This document shows, piece by piece, positions 38,559 to 49,320 of a stretch of DNA of 64,000 nt. The DNA comes from Nymphaea colorata (taxonomy: Eukaryota > Streptophyta > Magnoliopsida > Nymphaeales > Nymphaeaceae): NCBI RefSeq assembly GCF_008831285.2, contig NC_045141.1, positions 17,346,106 through 17,410,105 on the forward strand, given 5' to 3'. Position 1 is the stretch's first letter; every line of letters starts with the position of its first letter. Both the position numbers and the translations under genes were made by a program. Below the pieces are notes generated by a model. The model saw nothing but the letters and a program-made list of their open reading frames with translations. It was not told where the DNA came from and did not search any database.

Positions 38559-40199
38559 CTCTACGGATGCAGCCTGCTGTGCACCTCCAAACTCTTGTAG
38601 AGACTCCAAGCCTGTTAAATTTTTAATCTCACTACTCGGTCCATCTTAAACCTGTAACAATTTCTCATATTAGTTGAATCAACAAAGCCTAGACCATTGT
38701 TGATGACACTAACAATTCCATTACTCAGGATCCACCAAATGCAACATTTCAAGATTACATAGTACGAACTATTTATGAGAAGCCATTGCTGCATCCACCC
38801 CCCCACGATCCTCATCACGTAAGCCATTCTTTGCTCTTTTCGATTTTTTTCCTTTCACTGAATGGCCTAAACTGCAAGATCTGACAGTGGCCTGCAAGGA
38901 CAACGCCATGAGAAAGCTCAATGTACAGATCGCCGAAATTGGGACTTGCTCCTCCATTAAAGTATAGCTGCAAACGCCAAGGAAACAGCCAAGCAGAAAC
39001 ATTTATCTGCTGATGGCTTGGATGCTTGCTTATTCTGCTTCAGAATGATGCCATTTAGTTGCATCGCACGTCAAGCGCATAATGTTGCCAAAAGAAGTTG
39101 CCATTTGAAACAAACTAGATAAATTCCATCCCGTGCCAATCAGAAACTAGAAACTACGTGCTCCAGGAAACGTAGGAATCACATTGTTCTTGGAATTTGT
39201 AGCAGATATGAAAAGGAACACAAACGGGAGTTTTTACATCTTCTCACGATCTGTAGCAGATATGAAAAGGAAGACCACAGGAGTCAGAAGAGCAGGATCA
39301 GAAAGGCATCTGAATTTGCACTGGGATGAATTTACTGGTAAAAGACAACAAAAAGCTGACTTCACAAGAAACGAGTTAGTTGCAATCAACGTTGTCCACT
39401 TACTAAGCAACAAATGCAAACAACATCAGTAACGATCTTTCAAGAACCTGTACAGAGGAAATGTGCAAACTTGCCTCCTTGACGTCTCATGAAAAAGGAC
39501 TTCAGGCAATGAGTTACAGATCACAAAATATGAGCACTACAGTTTTACCTGGATGGCTGGATCCATATAATAGAAAATTACCAACATGTATTGAAGGCCC
39601 ATGTCCACACCGGCAATTAGAAGCAGCTCCATCAGATTCAGCACACTCAGGATGAGTATACCTCAAATAATAAAAGCAAATATGAGACACTTAAAATGCC
39701 ACTGTAAAAGGAACATTGCAGTATTTCCTCGTCAACTAGCGTTCAGTTTCTAAAGAGAAGTGCGTAGAGAAGACAATTCGACGTTTTAAGACATGTAAAA
39801 GCTTAGACAAGAGGGAAGTAGAATGTCACTTGCAAAACATAATATTGAGAAAAAAAAAAATGCAGCACTGGCCATCTTAATAATTTGTCCTTTACATAGA
39901 CAAATAGCGGTGGGGGAGCAAAACTGTAATCTCGCAAGAGAAAACTACAGACTTTCAATGCTCAATCTCTCGTGCACAAAAATCGACGCAGCTTGAGGAA
40001 ATCTTTATAATGGAAACTATGAAGATTCCATTTGACCAAGGCCAAACAATCAGTCTTCGAAAATTGGCAGTTAATTGACGGACCTACGAATCATTTCTCC
40101 CAAGAAGAAAACTACAAGAATCAGAGCACCCAAAGAATATAGCCAAGAGTAATTCCTTGTGGAAACATCAAATATGAAACGCTCAGATGTCCCCTGTAC
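38559..40199 (-). pseudogene. Exon-like pieces of an unrecognised membrane-protein gene
   Basis: Several minus-strand pieces look like exons. About 40078-40199, after an AG, encodes TSERFIFDVSTRNYSWLYSL followed by a hydrophobic segment and a stop. About 39545-39656 encodes YTHPECAESDGAASNCRCGH followed by GPSIHVGNFLL. A piece near 38870-38970 resembles NFGDLYIELSHGVVLAG but is frameshifted relative to copy B. About 38559-38617, after TTTAACAG, encodes LESLQEFGGAQQAASVEM and a stop. A GA/GT microsatellite at 40476-40512 reads as a CT-rich leader on this strand. I do not recognise the family and could not join the pieces. Two of them end in stops, so more than one transcript or a broken gene is likely. 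Confidence 0.35.
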
Positions 40200-40475
40200 G
40201 CATAACAGTAATAATAAGACGGGGGAGAGAGAAGATGGCATCTAAGGGAAAAGATAAACAACGGATTTAATCAAATTCCAAGAAGAAATGGGTACCAAAA
40301 CATAAAAACAAATTAGCGCAATGAACAAACAGAACAGATCATGACTTCCTGCAGTACCCCAAAAAAAAAAAATGTTTGAACAACCAAAATTGACGACAGA
40401 CAAAAAACTACCGGTCACTTCATGATCTGAGAAAGAATAGACAATTATAAATAAAGAGAGAGGGATCGAGAGAGG

Positions 40476-40512
40476 TGGAGAGAGAGAGAGAGAGTGTGTG
40501 TGTGTGTGTGTG
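40476..40512. repeat. (GA)n(GT)n compound microsatellite
   Basis: A GA run followed directly by a GT run, about 37 bases in all, just beyond the end of copy A. Confidence 0.9.
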
Positions 40513-41138
40513 AATGTTTGTTGTTTTTAATTAGGGTTATCAGAACCAGGCCACCTTAAGGTTTGTACGTGCGAACATCTCTCCTATTTATGTCTGATAT
40601 CTGTAATTGTGCTTCATCCCGTAACTTGGAACGATTGGAAAATTCACTACAAAAATCCTGTATTTTCGGCGAATGTGAGAGCAGATCTGCATAATAGAAA
40701 CAATATTGATTAATTTAACTAAAATAATTAGACTAGTTAGTGATAGAAAATTTATTAATTTGGACTGAACTAGACTTTTGTCACCTTTTTTAATTTGTTG
40801 CCTCCTTGCCACCACTAGGCTTGCTCTCTCTTCCTCCTCAGCCGACCTCATTTCCCCCTGCCACATGCGTTTTTCTCTCTCTCTTTTCTTCTATGTCTAG
40901 AATTTAGCTCTTCACATGGCACTTTTAGTTTAACAGTAGCTGGTAGCAGATATGGGAGGAGCGCAACAACTGATCATTTAGAGATATTTCCTACTCCTTT
41001 CACCTTCTTTTACTATATGTTGCCGAGGGATGCCTAAATTGAGCCATTCAAATTGAATGCCAGTGACTCTCTCTAAAGTTGGCTGCCTCGCACTTTCTGT
41101 CTCTCTTGTACATATTTTCTTAGGTTTTTTTTCCTTGT

Positions 41139-41312
41139 GAGCCTGTTCCGCAATAGTAACAAATAGTAACAAATTGTTACTATCCCATGAATCTGCCCCA
41201 AAGATTAGGTCAGATTCAAGAAACACTGTTTAAGAGTGTTCTATGGATCTCCCATTTATTTTTAGGATATGTTCATGGGATAGTAACCCCTTTGTTACTA
41301 TTGCCAAACCTC
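41139..41312. mobile_element. MITE with long inverted ends, about 174 bp
   Basis: The left end contains GCAATAGTAACAAATAG and GTTACTATCCCATGAA. The right end read on the minus strand contains GGCAATAGTAACAAAG and GTTACTATCCCATGAA, so roughly 45 bases at each end are inverted copies. The middle is unique. The outermost bases GAGCCTGTT and GAGGTTTGG are less well matched. Similar words at 26.9-27.2 kb suggest the same family. Confidence 0.65.
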
Positions 41313-42372
41313 TTTGGTACCTTGGTGATGGCATGTCACCTTTTGTATAATGCAAGCTTTCTCTCTACATTTACATCTCCTTTATTGGTATTTTAGTGGC
41401 ATGCAGTCATGTTGGCATGGTTGGTGAAAGTTATTAATTAATTTGGTTGGTAAACATTTTGAAATTTCTTCTAAGATTCAACACAATGGATTCAAGATCT
41501 ATTTACTTGGTTGAACTGCACTATTTGGTGATGCAAAAACTACTGTTATAAAGAACATGAAGATGAAGCCTGAAGGGACTCTCCGGAGATCATTACTTGG
41601 TTCTTATCGTGCTCTTGGCAGTCTAGGTTTGATCGTATTCAAAGTTGCAATTTTCTTCTTTTGGTCTTTGTTACATAGTTTGGTCGAACACTCATCGAGT
41701 GCTGTTGCAGAAAATTGTACATCCTCCAAACGGAGAGTGTTGCCTCCCGCAATTGCAATCAATGTTTGCCACTTGATCTACGCAAGCGCAATCAAGATTT
41801 TCCATGAGGGATGTGTTTTAATTTCATGACGAGTTTTTCTCTGGCTAATTGCAAGAGCAAGAGGAAATATCAATCCCACTCAATTTCAATTGTCTTGTTT
41901 GTAATGTCTGCATTCTAGGAACTATTTTAACATGGAACATAAATTGCCATTGAACTTTTTGATAACCCCTTTGCTTCCCTGTCGAACATGCATGTTTTTG
42001 AAGGCTCAGATAAAGCTCCTGGTTTTGCTTTTTCGTCAAACAATCTGAGTGAGAGTCTAAAGAAAAGATGTGTTCAAAGGAAATGGGCAAACAACGCAAA
42101 TCTCAAGGTCGGAAGAGGGAGGGCAGGGGTCAAAAAGGAGGGGCTTGGGTGAGTAAAGAGTACCAGACACAGAATAGAAATCCCCTCGAAGAAATCCAAC
42201 AGTAGTCACTACTGACAGAAGGGTGGACATTGGTCAGTAGGAAGAAAGGATAGTGCAAAGGTAACCAATTTGGAGTAGAATTGTTGGAAATTCAAGGCAA
42301 GGAGAACGACCACCATCCGGCTATGGAGGAGGATGAATGTGAGGGAAAGAGGGGGAACTCTTCCTCTCAAAA

Positions 42373-43707
42373 ATGAAAGTAGTCTTCTGGAATGTGAGGG
42401 AGCCTGCACATATGCTAATTTGGATGCTTCTAGAGTGGGTTGTCTCTAGAATCCTCCCAAGGCAACCTCTATACAATGGTCCTATACTCGTTGGTGGATT
42501 ACTGATATGTTCTATATCAACAAGTTAAATGATGCGATAAGAATTATAGGTTCTCTCTACTTTGGAAAGAGTCGCTAAGAAGCTTAAGCAGTGGAACAAA
42601 AGAGAATTTGGTAAACTTGATGTTAATATTAGTCGGCTGCTCAAGGGGGCTATCTAGTATTCAACTCCAGGCAGAGCAAGGAGATGAAATGGCAGCGGAG
42701 ATGGAAATTGTGGTCAGGAGAAAATTGGAGAGAGCTTTATGGATGAAGGAGTCCATGTGGAAAGACAAGGCGAAGGATAAATGGCTTAAGGATGGTGATA
42801 GGAATATGGCTTTCTATCAGGCAGTGGCGAAAAGAAGAACAAATAGAAACAAAGTGGAGTCAATGATTATTATGCGCAGAGAAATAGTGGATGAAGGGAA
42901 GATTATTGAGGTAGCAACAAGGTTTTATGCGGATTTTGTTAATGAAGCGGATGCTCTAGGAGACATTCCGCAAGAGATTAGTGAGGGAGAGATTGTGTCG
43001 GAAAAGAACTTTCTTCTTCTTGTGCCAGTCACTCAGGAGGAAGTTAAAAATGCAGTGATGAGTATGAACTGTGACAGTGCAGCCGGCCCAGACGGGTACC
43101 TGAATTAATTCTACCAGAAGCTTTGGGAAGTGGAAGGAACAAATATTTTTAAGCAGTTATTGACTTCTTTAGAACGGGTAAAATATTGTGAAGCATTAAT
43201 CATACCAATCTCATGCTTATCCCGAAAAAGAGAAGTGCAGTCAAGATTGAAGACTTTAGACCCATTGCTTTGTATATTAGCTTATACAAAATTGTTTCCC
43301 AAGTCATGGCAACCAGAATGCAGAACATTCTCCAAATGTATTATAAGTAAAAATCAAGGAGACTTTGTTAAGAACCGGGTGATCCATGACCAAATAGCCC
43401 TGACTAATGACATTATGAATTTGTTATTTTCATTGGATAAGGAAGCAGCGTGTTTAAAGTAAGATGAACCTTTGGAAAGCTTAGGACAGGTTGTCATGGA
43501 ATTTGCTTTCATGACTTGGAGCCTTTACTGCACAAGTTAAGAGATAGCGTTGCTCTCCCCCTAAAATTGTCCCTGTTTGTTTTGCAAATGAGATGGGTAC
43601 TATTCAGCAGGGCCTCCCGCAAGTCTGTTAGCCTGAAAATAAACGAAGACAAATCTATGTTGTTCCCGATCAATGTAGACTTACTGAAAGCATCCAAGTA
43701 TTCCTAA
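42373..43707 (+). mobile_element. Degraded LINE (L1-type) retrotransposon fragment
   Basis: A frame at 42373 starts MKVVFWNVR, the conserved beginning of the endonuclease in plant L1-type LINEs, then loses coding continuity. At 42608-43108 a 166-codon frame carries the region just before and into the reverse transcriptase, with KWLKDGDRNMAFYQAVAKRR and SAAGPDGY. Later frames hold short RT-like pieces: GDFVKNRVIHDQIALTNDI at about 43360-43420 and LKINEDKSMLF at about 43630-43670. Most of the endonuclease, the RT catalytic core and the 3' end are missing or shifted. The element cannot be active. Confidence 0.8.
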
Positions 43708-43793
43708 TATTATAAAATGGAGTGTGGTAGATAGTCTGATGAACCGTGTGTCCCGCTAATAAATGGAAGACTCCAAGAAGATCATCGCAACAA

Positions 43794-43975
43794 TTATAAC
43801 AACTCGATCCACTCATGGGTTCGAGCCATTGGTTCAACAATCCCAACCCGCCTCCTACCAGTTTCGGTTTCAACTCTAAAAAAGTTAGGAATCACGATAA
43901 TCATTTCATTAATAGTCTCCTTTTTGTAGATCCATTCATTTTGATACTTGACTAAACTTCGAGAGTGCTACAATA
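43794..43975 (-). mobile_element. Solo terminal repeat of the TRIM-like family
   Basis: Read on the minus strand it contains AGAGTTGAAACCGAAACTGG, GAGGCGGGTTGGGAT and GGATCGAGTTGTTATAA. These match in order the 3' halves of the repeats at 9.2-9.8 kb and the copy at 52.3 kb. The 5' end is uncertain. It lies just beyond the LINE fragment. Confidence 0.55.
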
Positions 43976-44101
43976 ATTTGTTAAGATTTCTTAAGAGATT
44001 GGAGAAAAAGTTGGCGAATTGAAAAGCTAACATTCTAGCATATGCAGAACAGTTGTGCCTCATAAAGCATAATACTGTTTATCTAGATCCTCATAGTGTT
44101 G

Positions 44102-47100
44102 CTAGTTTGAAGCTAAGGCCTCCCTCAGCTCCTCATCCAACAGCAAGTTTCTCATGGTTTGAAGCGGTAGGCAAACCTCCAGATCGACGCTCCCAATTCC
44201 CTCTCTGCCTTGTGAAGCCACCACCTTCCCGTCAATCGTCGCCGCAGGCTCGTTGAATGAACTCATCGGCCTCCCCCACCCAAAATCATTTCCGTAAATA
44301 TCAAACCTTGGTGAGCCTGCAACCAATATACCGCCCCGCCCAAAGAAGGCCGCCGGATTCCTGGGGCGGCGCTCCCTTAACAATCCCTTCAGCTTCTCCT
44401 CTTTAGCGTCAACAATATAATTCGCGATTTTCTCGTGTATGGCCCGGGCGGCCAAGCCCAGTTCTTGGCCCAGTAGCTCGCCAGCAGTAGATGTCGCACA
44501 AGCAAGACCAATGCAAGTACCAAAGTATTCCTCCGGCATTGGTGGGTTGCATCTACGCCTGTCCTCTACGGCCAACCAACAATTGGTAGTCTGCTCTGCT
44601 TCCAATGCCCTGGCTCTTGTTATGGCTCGCCAAATTAGTGCTGTCAATGCCTGCAGGGAAGAGATTTCTCCCTTCTCCATCTCCCCTTGTTGGTTGGCTT
44701 TGGCTTTCAGGCTAACCACTGCTTTCCTGCTGAAATGGAAAATGTGCTCTCTTACACCAGCAAGCCACTCGATGCTGGTCACTTCTTCTTTTGTGGGGAT
44801 GTAATGGATGGGTTCAGAGGCGTGGATCATGACCGGCTTGCGCGATATCTGTTGGTTTCCTCTGCTGAGTTCCGACCAGCTGTTCATGAAGTGCCAAAAT
44901 GACTGGCCGTCTCCGACGCTGTGGTTGCATGAACAAGCAATGAATACACCGTCGGCTAACTCTGTAACCTGAATATTTTAAAGAGCAAAAGTCTTTGAGC
45001 GATAAAGAATATGAAGCCTTTGTTCATGTAGAAAAAAAAAATTGTGAGAGCTTTATTTTCCATAAAAAAAAGGATAATACGAAAATCATCAGAAATGGTC
45101 TTTGGAGAGGGTTGGCACAATGACTTAGGGTAGGGATGGATTAGATAACTATTCTGAGTGTCAAATGTGTTAACTTCTTATACTATAAAAAAAAATACAA
45201 TCAACGATGTACAACCCTAAGAAGGTAAGGGTTTGGGTAAGAGTTCAGCACTTTTACTGGGCAGTGAGTCTCTCCATTCACCCAGAAATTTATGGGATGT
45301 GCATTAGCGGGTATCCAGTAATTGCAAGCTAATACTTGAGCACATTGTATATATGATTAAAGGGTATTTGATTAGAAGAAGAGTTGACAGAGCTGTGATG
45401 GTCACTGTGTACATTTAGAGGTCGTTTGATTGTGTTGGAACACGGCGGAACAGAACAGACACGTTCTGTTTTGACAAAATTGACACAAACATCGGACAGA
45501 GAACAGTAAAGACAGAACGGACAGAGAACAAAGGGTATAAATAGGAGAGACGTTCCTACGCGTTCCGTCGTTTACCACGGAACAACACATCGAGGAACGC
45601 AGACTCCCCGACCCCGAGCTCCTCTTGCCTCGCCCTTTCTCTTTCTTTCCCTCTCTCCTTCTCCTTCGTCTCCGCCCGACCTGCTCATTCTCTTCTGTCC
45701 GTCTCCTCCCCAGCTTCCCCTTCTCCATCTCCGCCCCCGTCTCTGCCCCTTCTTCTCTGTCTCCGCCCCGAGCTGCCCCTTCTCTTCGTCTCCACCCGGT
45801 CGCTGCCCTAGCCCTTTCTCTTTCTATCCTTCTCCTCCGTCTCCGCCCCCTCGCCCTTTCTCTTTCTCATCCTGAAAATCTATTGCATCTTCACCGGCAG
45901 ATCCTCCTCACCGTCGCAGTGTGTGCCCTTCCATCTTTTTTTCTGTTCTTGAAGATTCCCACACACTTGCAATCCATCAGACTGATATCTTACTGATATT
46001 ATGGAAATGAAAAAATTGTAAATGGTCTGCCAAATAACATGGTCCCGTGCCTGGCCAAGGGGCAGTAACTACAAGTGGACGGAAGAAGAGAGTAACTACA
46101 GTCTACAGGTATGCTCCTGAGCTTTTCCCCTTTCCATTTTGGAAGTAATGCATTTAAACTCGAAATGCTAGTCATATTGTTTGACACTGATGCTACCCCA
46201 AATTTGAATGCAGGTGATATGATAGTTGGACCAACCAAAACTCCTTTCATGAACGAGATATCGACAGGCTTGACACAGTATTACCCAATTTTATGTTCTA
46301 TATGCCTAGAACGATCTTGCATGCCAAACGTTTGGCAAAATGTTTGAGAGAGAAATGCCAAACAAATGAATGAATGGCATTTGCTCTTGAAGTCGCTTTG
46401 AGGTCAGAGTAGCCTTGAGTTTGTAAGTATGGCATGGGCACAAACAAATGAATGGGATCTTATGTTAATCATGTTATTCTGAAACTAATTTTCAGGTATT
46501 TTCTCTTCATTAAGATCAATCAATCTAAATGTGCACATGAATTTAGTTTAGAGAGAATGGAAAAGTCATAAAGAATTTGTGAATATGGTTATAACATGCG
46601 GCCCACAGGAGCAATGTGAATGGCTTCACAACTGTTCGTGTAGCTTCTTCACCTGCAGAACTTGGGAACCGATACTAGGATCTCCAAACACAAAAACAGA
46701 AAAAAAGAATCTTATGTGTTAGGAGCGTTGAAAGTTATGACAAATGTGGACTATCAAAATTTGAAGCCCATATGAAAACCTCCACGTTATCAATATCAGG
46801 TGAGATAGGAACATGGATCATCTGTATTGTCTCTAGCCTCTAGGCCATTTGAAGAACTCTCTCTCTCTCTTTCTCGTCAAAATTTGAAACCAGTCTGGGT
46901 CTATCTTGGGCCCAACCTGACTCGCATTCCATATGTACAACTGTGTTTTATGTGCTCCGAAGTTACAGTAACATTGAAATTTAGACATGGCGGCAGAAAC
47001 ATTTAAAAACCAATAAGCTTTGACAACATTGCCACATGATTGAGACATCATATACTACAAGTTTAATGCACACAATTGTCGGAGTCACGCAGTTCATCTG

Positions 47101-48151
47101 AGTTTGATGAATGTCTACATTTCAAGTACTACGTGAGTTTGTGATCTTAGCTGTTAGAGAAGAATGCGTAACCTATCGCTTATACACAATGCCCAATAAC
47201 AAGAGAGAGCGAGAGAAGAAACAGACAGCCTTGGTTGCTTACCATTTGTCATCATGAAGGCGGAGCCTTTTCTGCGGTGCTTTATTGAAGAACTTAAGAA
47301 CAAAAAAAAAAAGGAAATTGTAATGTTGCCTACTCTTGTCTCTATTTGTCCCAATCACATATCATAGACGAAATTTCATTTTTTATAATGATTATAAAAT
47401 TTGTGGAGTGTAGTGATTATTTGGTCGTAATTGGAGATATATTATCAAATTTGTTTACTTGAATTCGGGTTTAAATATAATGTCATATTGCATCGGAACC
47501 ATTGACACCACTTTTAAACCCAAAGCGCTTCACGAGAAAATTTCTCTTAAAACAAACGTCAGACAGGACAAATAGAACAGACGTATGCAAAACAAACGCT
47601 GGACAAAATGAACATTGTGTTCTGTTCCTAAAATCATCAAACGGTGGACAAGGAACACCATTATTCATGAGGACAGGACAGTAGTGTAATGGACAGGACG
47701 TCCTGTCCGTCCTGTCCCAGTGGACAGCAATCAAACAACCTCGAATGTTCAACAAGTGAGTTTAGCCTGAGTTGAGACAGCTCGAACCCGACTGACTCAC
47801 ATATTGCTTGACTCGAACTCGTGCTGAGCTTTATGAGGCAAGCTAGAGCTTGACTCGGTTAACCAAGTGTGAACTTGAGCCCATCTTATTTAAGCTAGTA
47901 AGTGAATAATGATTTTCATCTTCTTGAAAAACCAACTAAAGTATTATTCCACTGTTCCTATCTAAAATATAAATTGTTCACCAGAAAGCAATGTGTGAAG
48001 AATCTCTACCTAAATTTCATTGCTCATATAAAAAATAAATTATACACTTATTCGTATAACCTAGTGTTCAAACAAAAAACCTATTACCTGGTTTGCGACT
48101 TGCGGTTGCAGCCCGATAAAAAGAGGTGGAAAGAAGAAGAAAAAAATGAAG

Positions 48152-48194
<43 letters not shown>

Positions 48195-49205
48195 GGGGTA
48201 GGGGGAGGGGAGAAATGAAAAATAAAGAGAAAGAGAATGAAAGATATAGCTAGAAAAATGGAAAACAAACAAGCCGACTCGAGTTTGAACGAGTCAAGCT
48301 TGTGTAACTTGAACTCGATTAGTTTATTACTCGAGTTTCAACTCGTCCTCGAACTTGACATGTTTAATAAACGAGTCGAGCTAGAGTTGAGCTTATAAAA
48401 GTGAGTTCGAGCCTAGCCTGAGCTAGGTCGAGTAGTTGCACATTCCTATGATGGCTTGCAAAAGAACGAAGATCTGACTGGGGCTATTCCACGACAAGGA
48501 AAATTTGGAGATGAGCAATCCAGATCTATCTTTCCTTAGTCGAGCCAAAACAAATCTAAATGAAGGGGATTATGTGAGATCTCAAACTGCAAGTGTAGAT
48601 GCTAGAAAGGGCGACTTTCATTCCCAATTTTCTTTGGCGGACAGAACAAATCATTCAACATTGCTAAAAGCGCTACATATTCTTTTGCTTAAACGCTTAT
48701 CGTATATACTACAAATTTGGTATTGCTTTCATGATGTTCCTGTTGCTACTTTCTAATATATATGATACAAGCGTACCTGTACAGCAAAGAGTGGCAAGGA
48801 ATGACCGTCGTGGTTGACCGCACCAATCAGTGGGAAGAAAGATTTCACAATGGCCGGAACATCTCCTGCGCAGATTAAATCCGAAACACTGATGTCATGG
48901 CAAGCTGCAACCACCAACTGAGCTCCATCGTTGTTGCAGTCGACAAAGACGGTGGTTTCTGGGTCGGTGGCGAGGCGGCCGGCCAAGGGGTAGAAGTGGA
49001 GGAGGCAATTTGAGAGGGAGACTCGCAGCTGTTGGACGACATCGTCGAATGGTATGGCTGGTTTGGAGTAGAGAAGGCCATTGTGCATGTAGGCATCAGA
49101 GAGCAAGACGAAGCCCACGACTGTCAAGTGGCATGGGGATCTTTCCAAAGGTTGGGGAAGACGAACGGGAGAAGTTGAAAGCACAGAGACTTTAGGGCTC
49201 GACAT
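44102..49205 (-). CDS. BAHD acyltransferase (EPS1/At3g50280-like clade)
   Basis: Cytosolic enzyme that moves an acyl group from acyl-CoA to an alcohol or amine of a small metabolite; its substrate cannot be read from sequence. Two exons, 48777-49205 and 44102-44968, join in frame to 431 residues with a GT-AG intron of 3.8 kb. The catalytic HSVGD motif (His159, Asp163) lies just after the junction, and the structural DFGWG motif is at residues 371-375. Other family signs are LSNCLLHFYPLAGRL in exon 1 and SSLQALTALIWRAITRAR in exon 2. DGVFIACSCNHSVGDGQSFW and HFMNSWSE resemble the Arabidopsis At3g50280/EPS1 group. EPS1 makes an isochorismate conjugate on the way to salicylic acid, but that activity cannot be assumed here. 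Length is normal and no frame break is visible. The intron is swollen by transposons. Confidence 0.9.
45418..47742. mobile_element. PIF/Harbinger-like element in the BAHD intron
   Basis: The ends are inverted repeats: GAGGTCGTTTGATTG at 45418, and GAGGTTGTTTGATTG when the right end at 47742 is read on the minus strand. Subterminal DNA at both ends is rich in GGACAG/GAACAG words. Near 46071-46112 a plus-strand stretch reads NYKWTEEESNYSLQ, resembling the Myb/SANT-like domain of plant PIF/Harbinger ORF1 proteins, in a frame with nearby stops. A TTA precedes the left end but is not found after the right end, where another element abuts. No transposase core was seen, so this is a non-autonomous or decayed copy. 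Confidence 0.6.
47741..48448. mobile_element. hAT-like element rich in ACTCGAGC motifs
   Basis: The left end TCGAATGTTCAACAAGTGAG resembles the right end read on the minus strand, TAGGAATGTGCAACTACTCG. The flanking arms hold many ACTCGA/TCGAGC words, typical of a plant non-autonomous hAT family. A GA run lies inside at 48157-48191. It starts exactly where the PIF/Harbinger-like element ends. No target duplication was identified. Confidence 0.5.
48157..48191. repeat. (GA)n microsatellite
   Basis: A pure GA run of about 35 bases in the BAHD intron. Confidence 0.95.
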
Positions 49206-49237
49206 CGTGTTCCTCCACTCATCAACAAAGCTTCAAG

Positions 49238-49278
<41 letters not shown>

Positions 49279-49320
49279 ATATATATATATATATATTCAT
49301 CAACCAAAAAAGACAAAAGA
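49206..49320 (-). promoter_or_regulatory. Upstream region of the BAHD gene with GA/TA repeats
   Basis: Immediately upstream of the BAHD start (minus strand) lies a CT/GA run at 49241-49275 followed by a TA run to 49297. On the coding strand the GA tract would sit in the 5' UTR or core promoter. The TA run could serve as TATA sequence, but no single box can be chosen. Confidence 0.45.

Larger units (their letters stand above)
34620..39955. repeat. Segmental duplication, copy A
   Basis: This block matches 52745-59490 in the same orientation over almost its full length. Shared anchors include the GGGATGCGTTGGATGGAT word (34651 and 52776), CTGCTCCTTGTTAGATGTC (35031 and 52920), CACATCTGCTTGTGGCACA-type text near 36075 and 53980, and GGTGGGGGAGCAAAACTGTA (39909 and 59452). 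The copies are about 18-19.5 kb apart and differ by scattered substitutions plus large indels, so the duplication is not recent. Copy A alone has a 196-bp MITE (34695-34890) and lacks about 550 bases present in copy B (54380-54935). Exact ends need alignment. Confidence 0.85.

Noticed and set aside
44439-44804. Plus-strand 121-codon frame over the BAHD gene
   Set aside because: It is the antisense shadow of BAHD exon 2, whose catalytic and structural motifs are on the minus strand.
45402-45996. Opposing Ser/Leu/Pro-rich and Arg/Glu-rich frames of about 110-120 codons
   Set aside because: Both are translations of a CT-rich low-complexity tract inside the PIF/Harbinger-like element and have no domain.
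48068-48272. Minus-strand frames with long Ser-Leu repeats
   Set aside because: They come from the GA microsatellite at 48157-48191.
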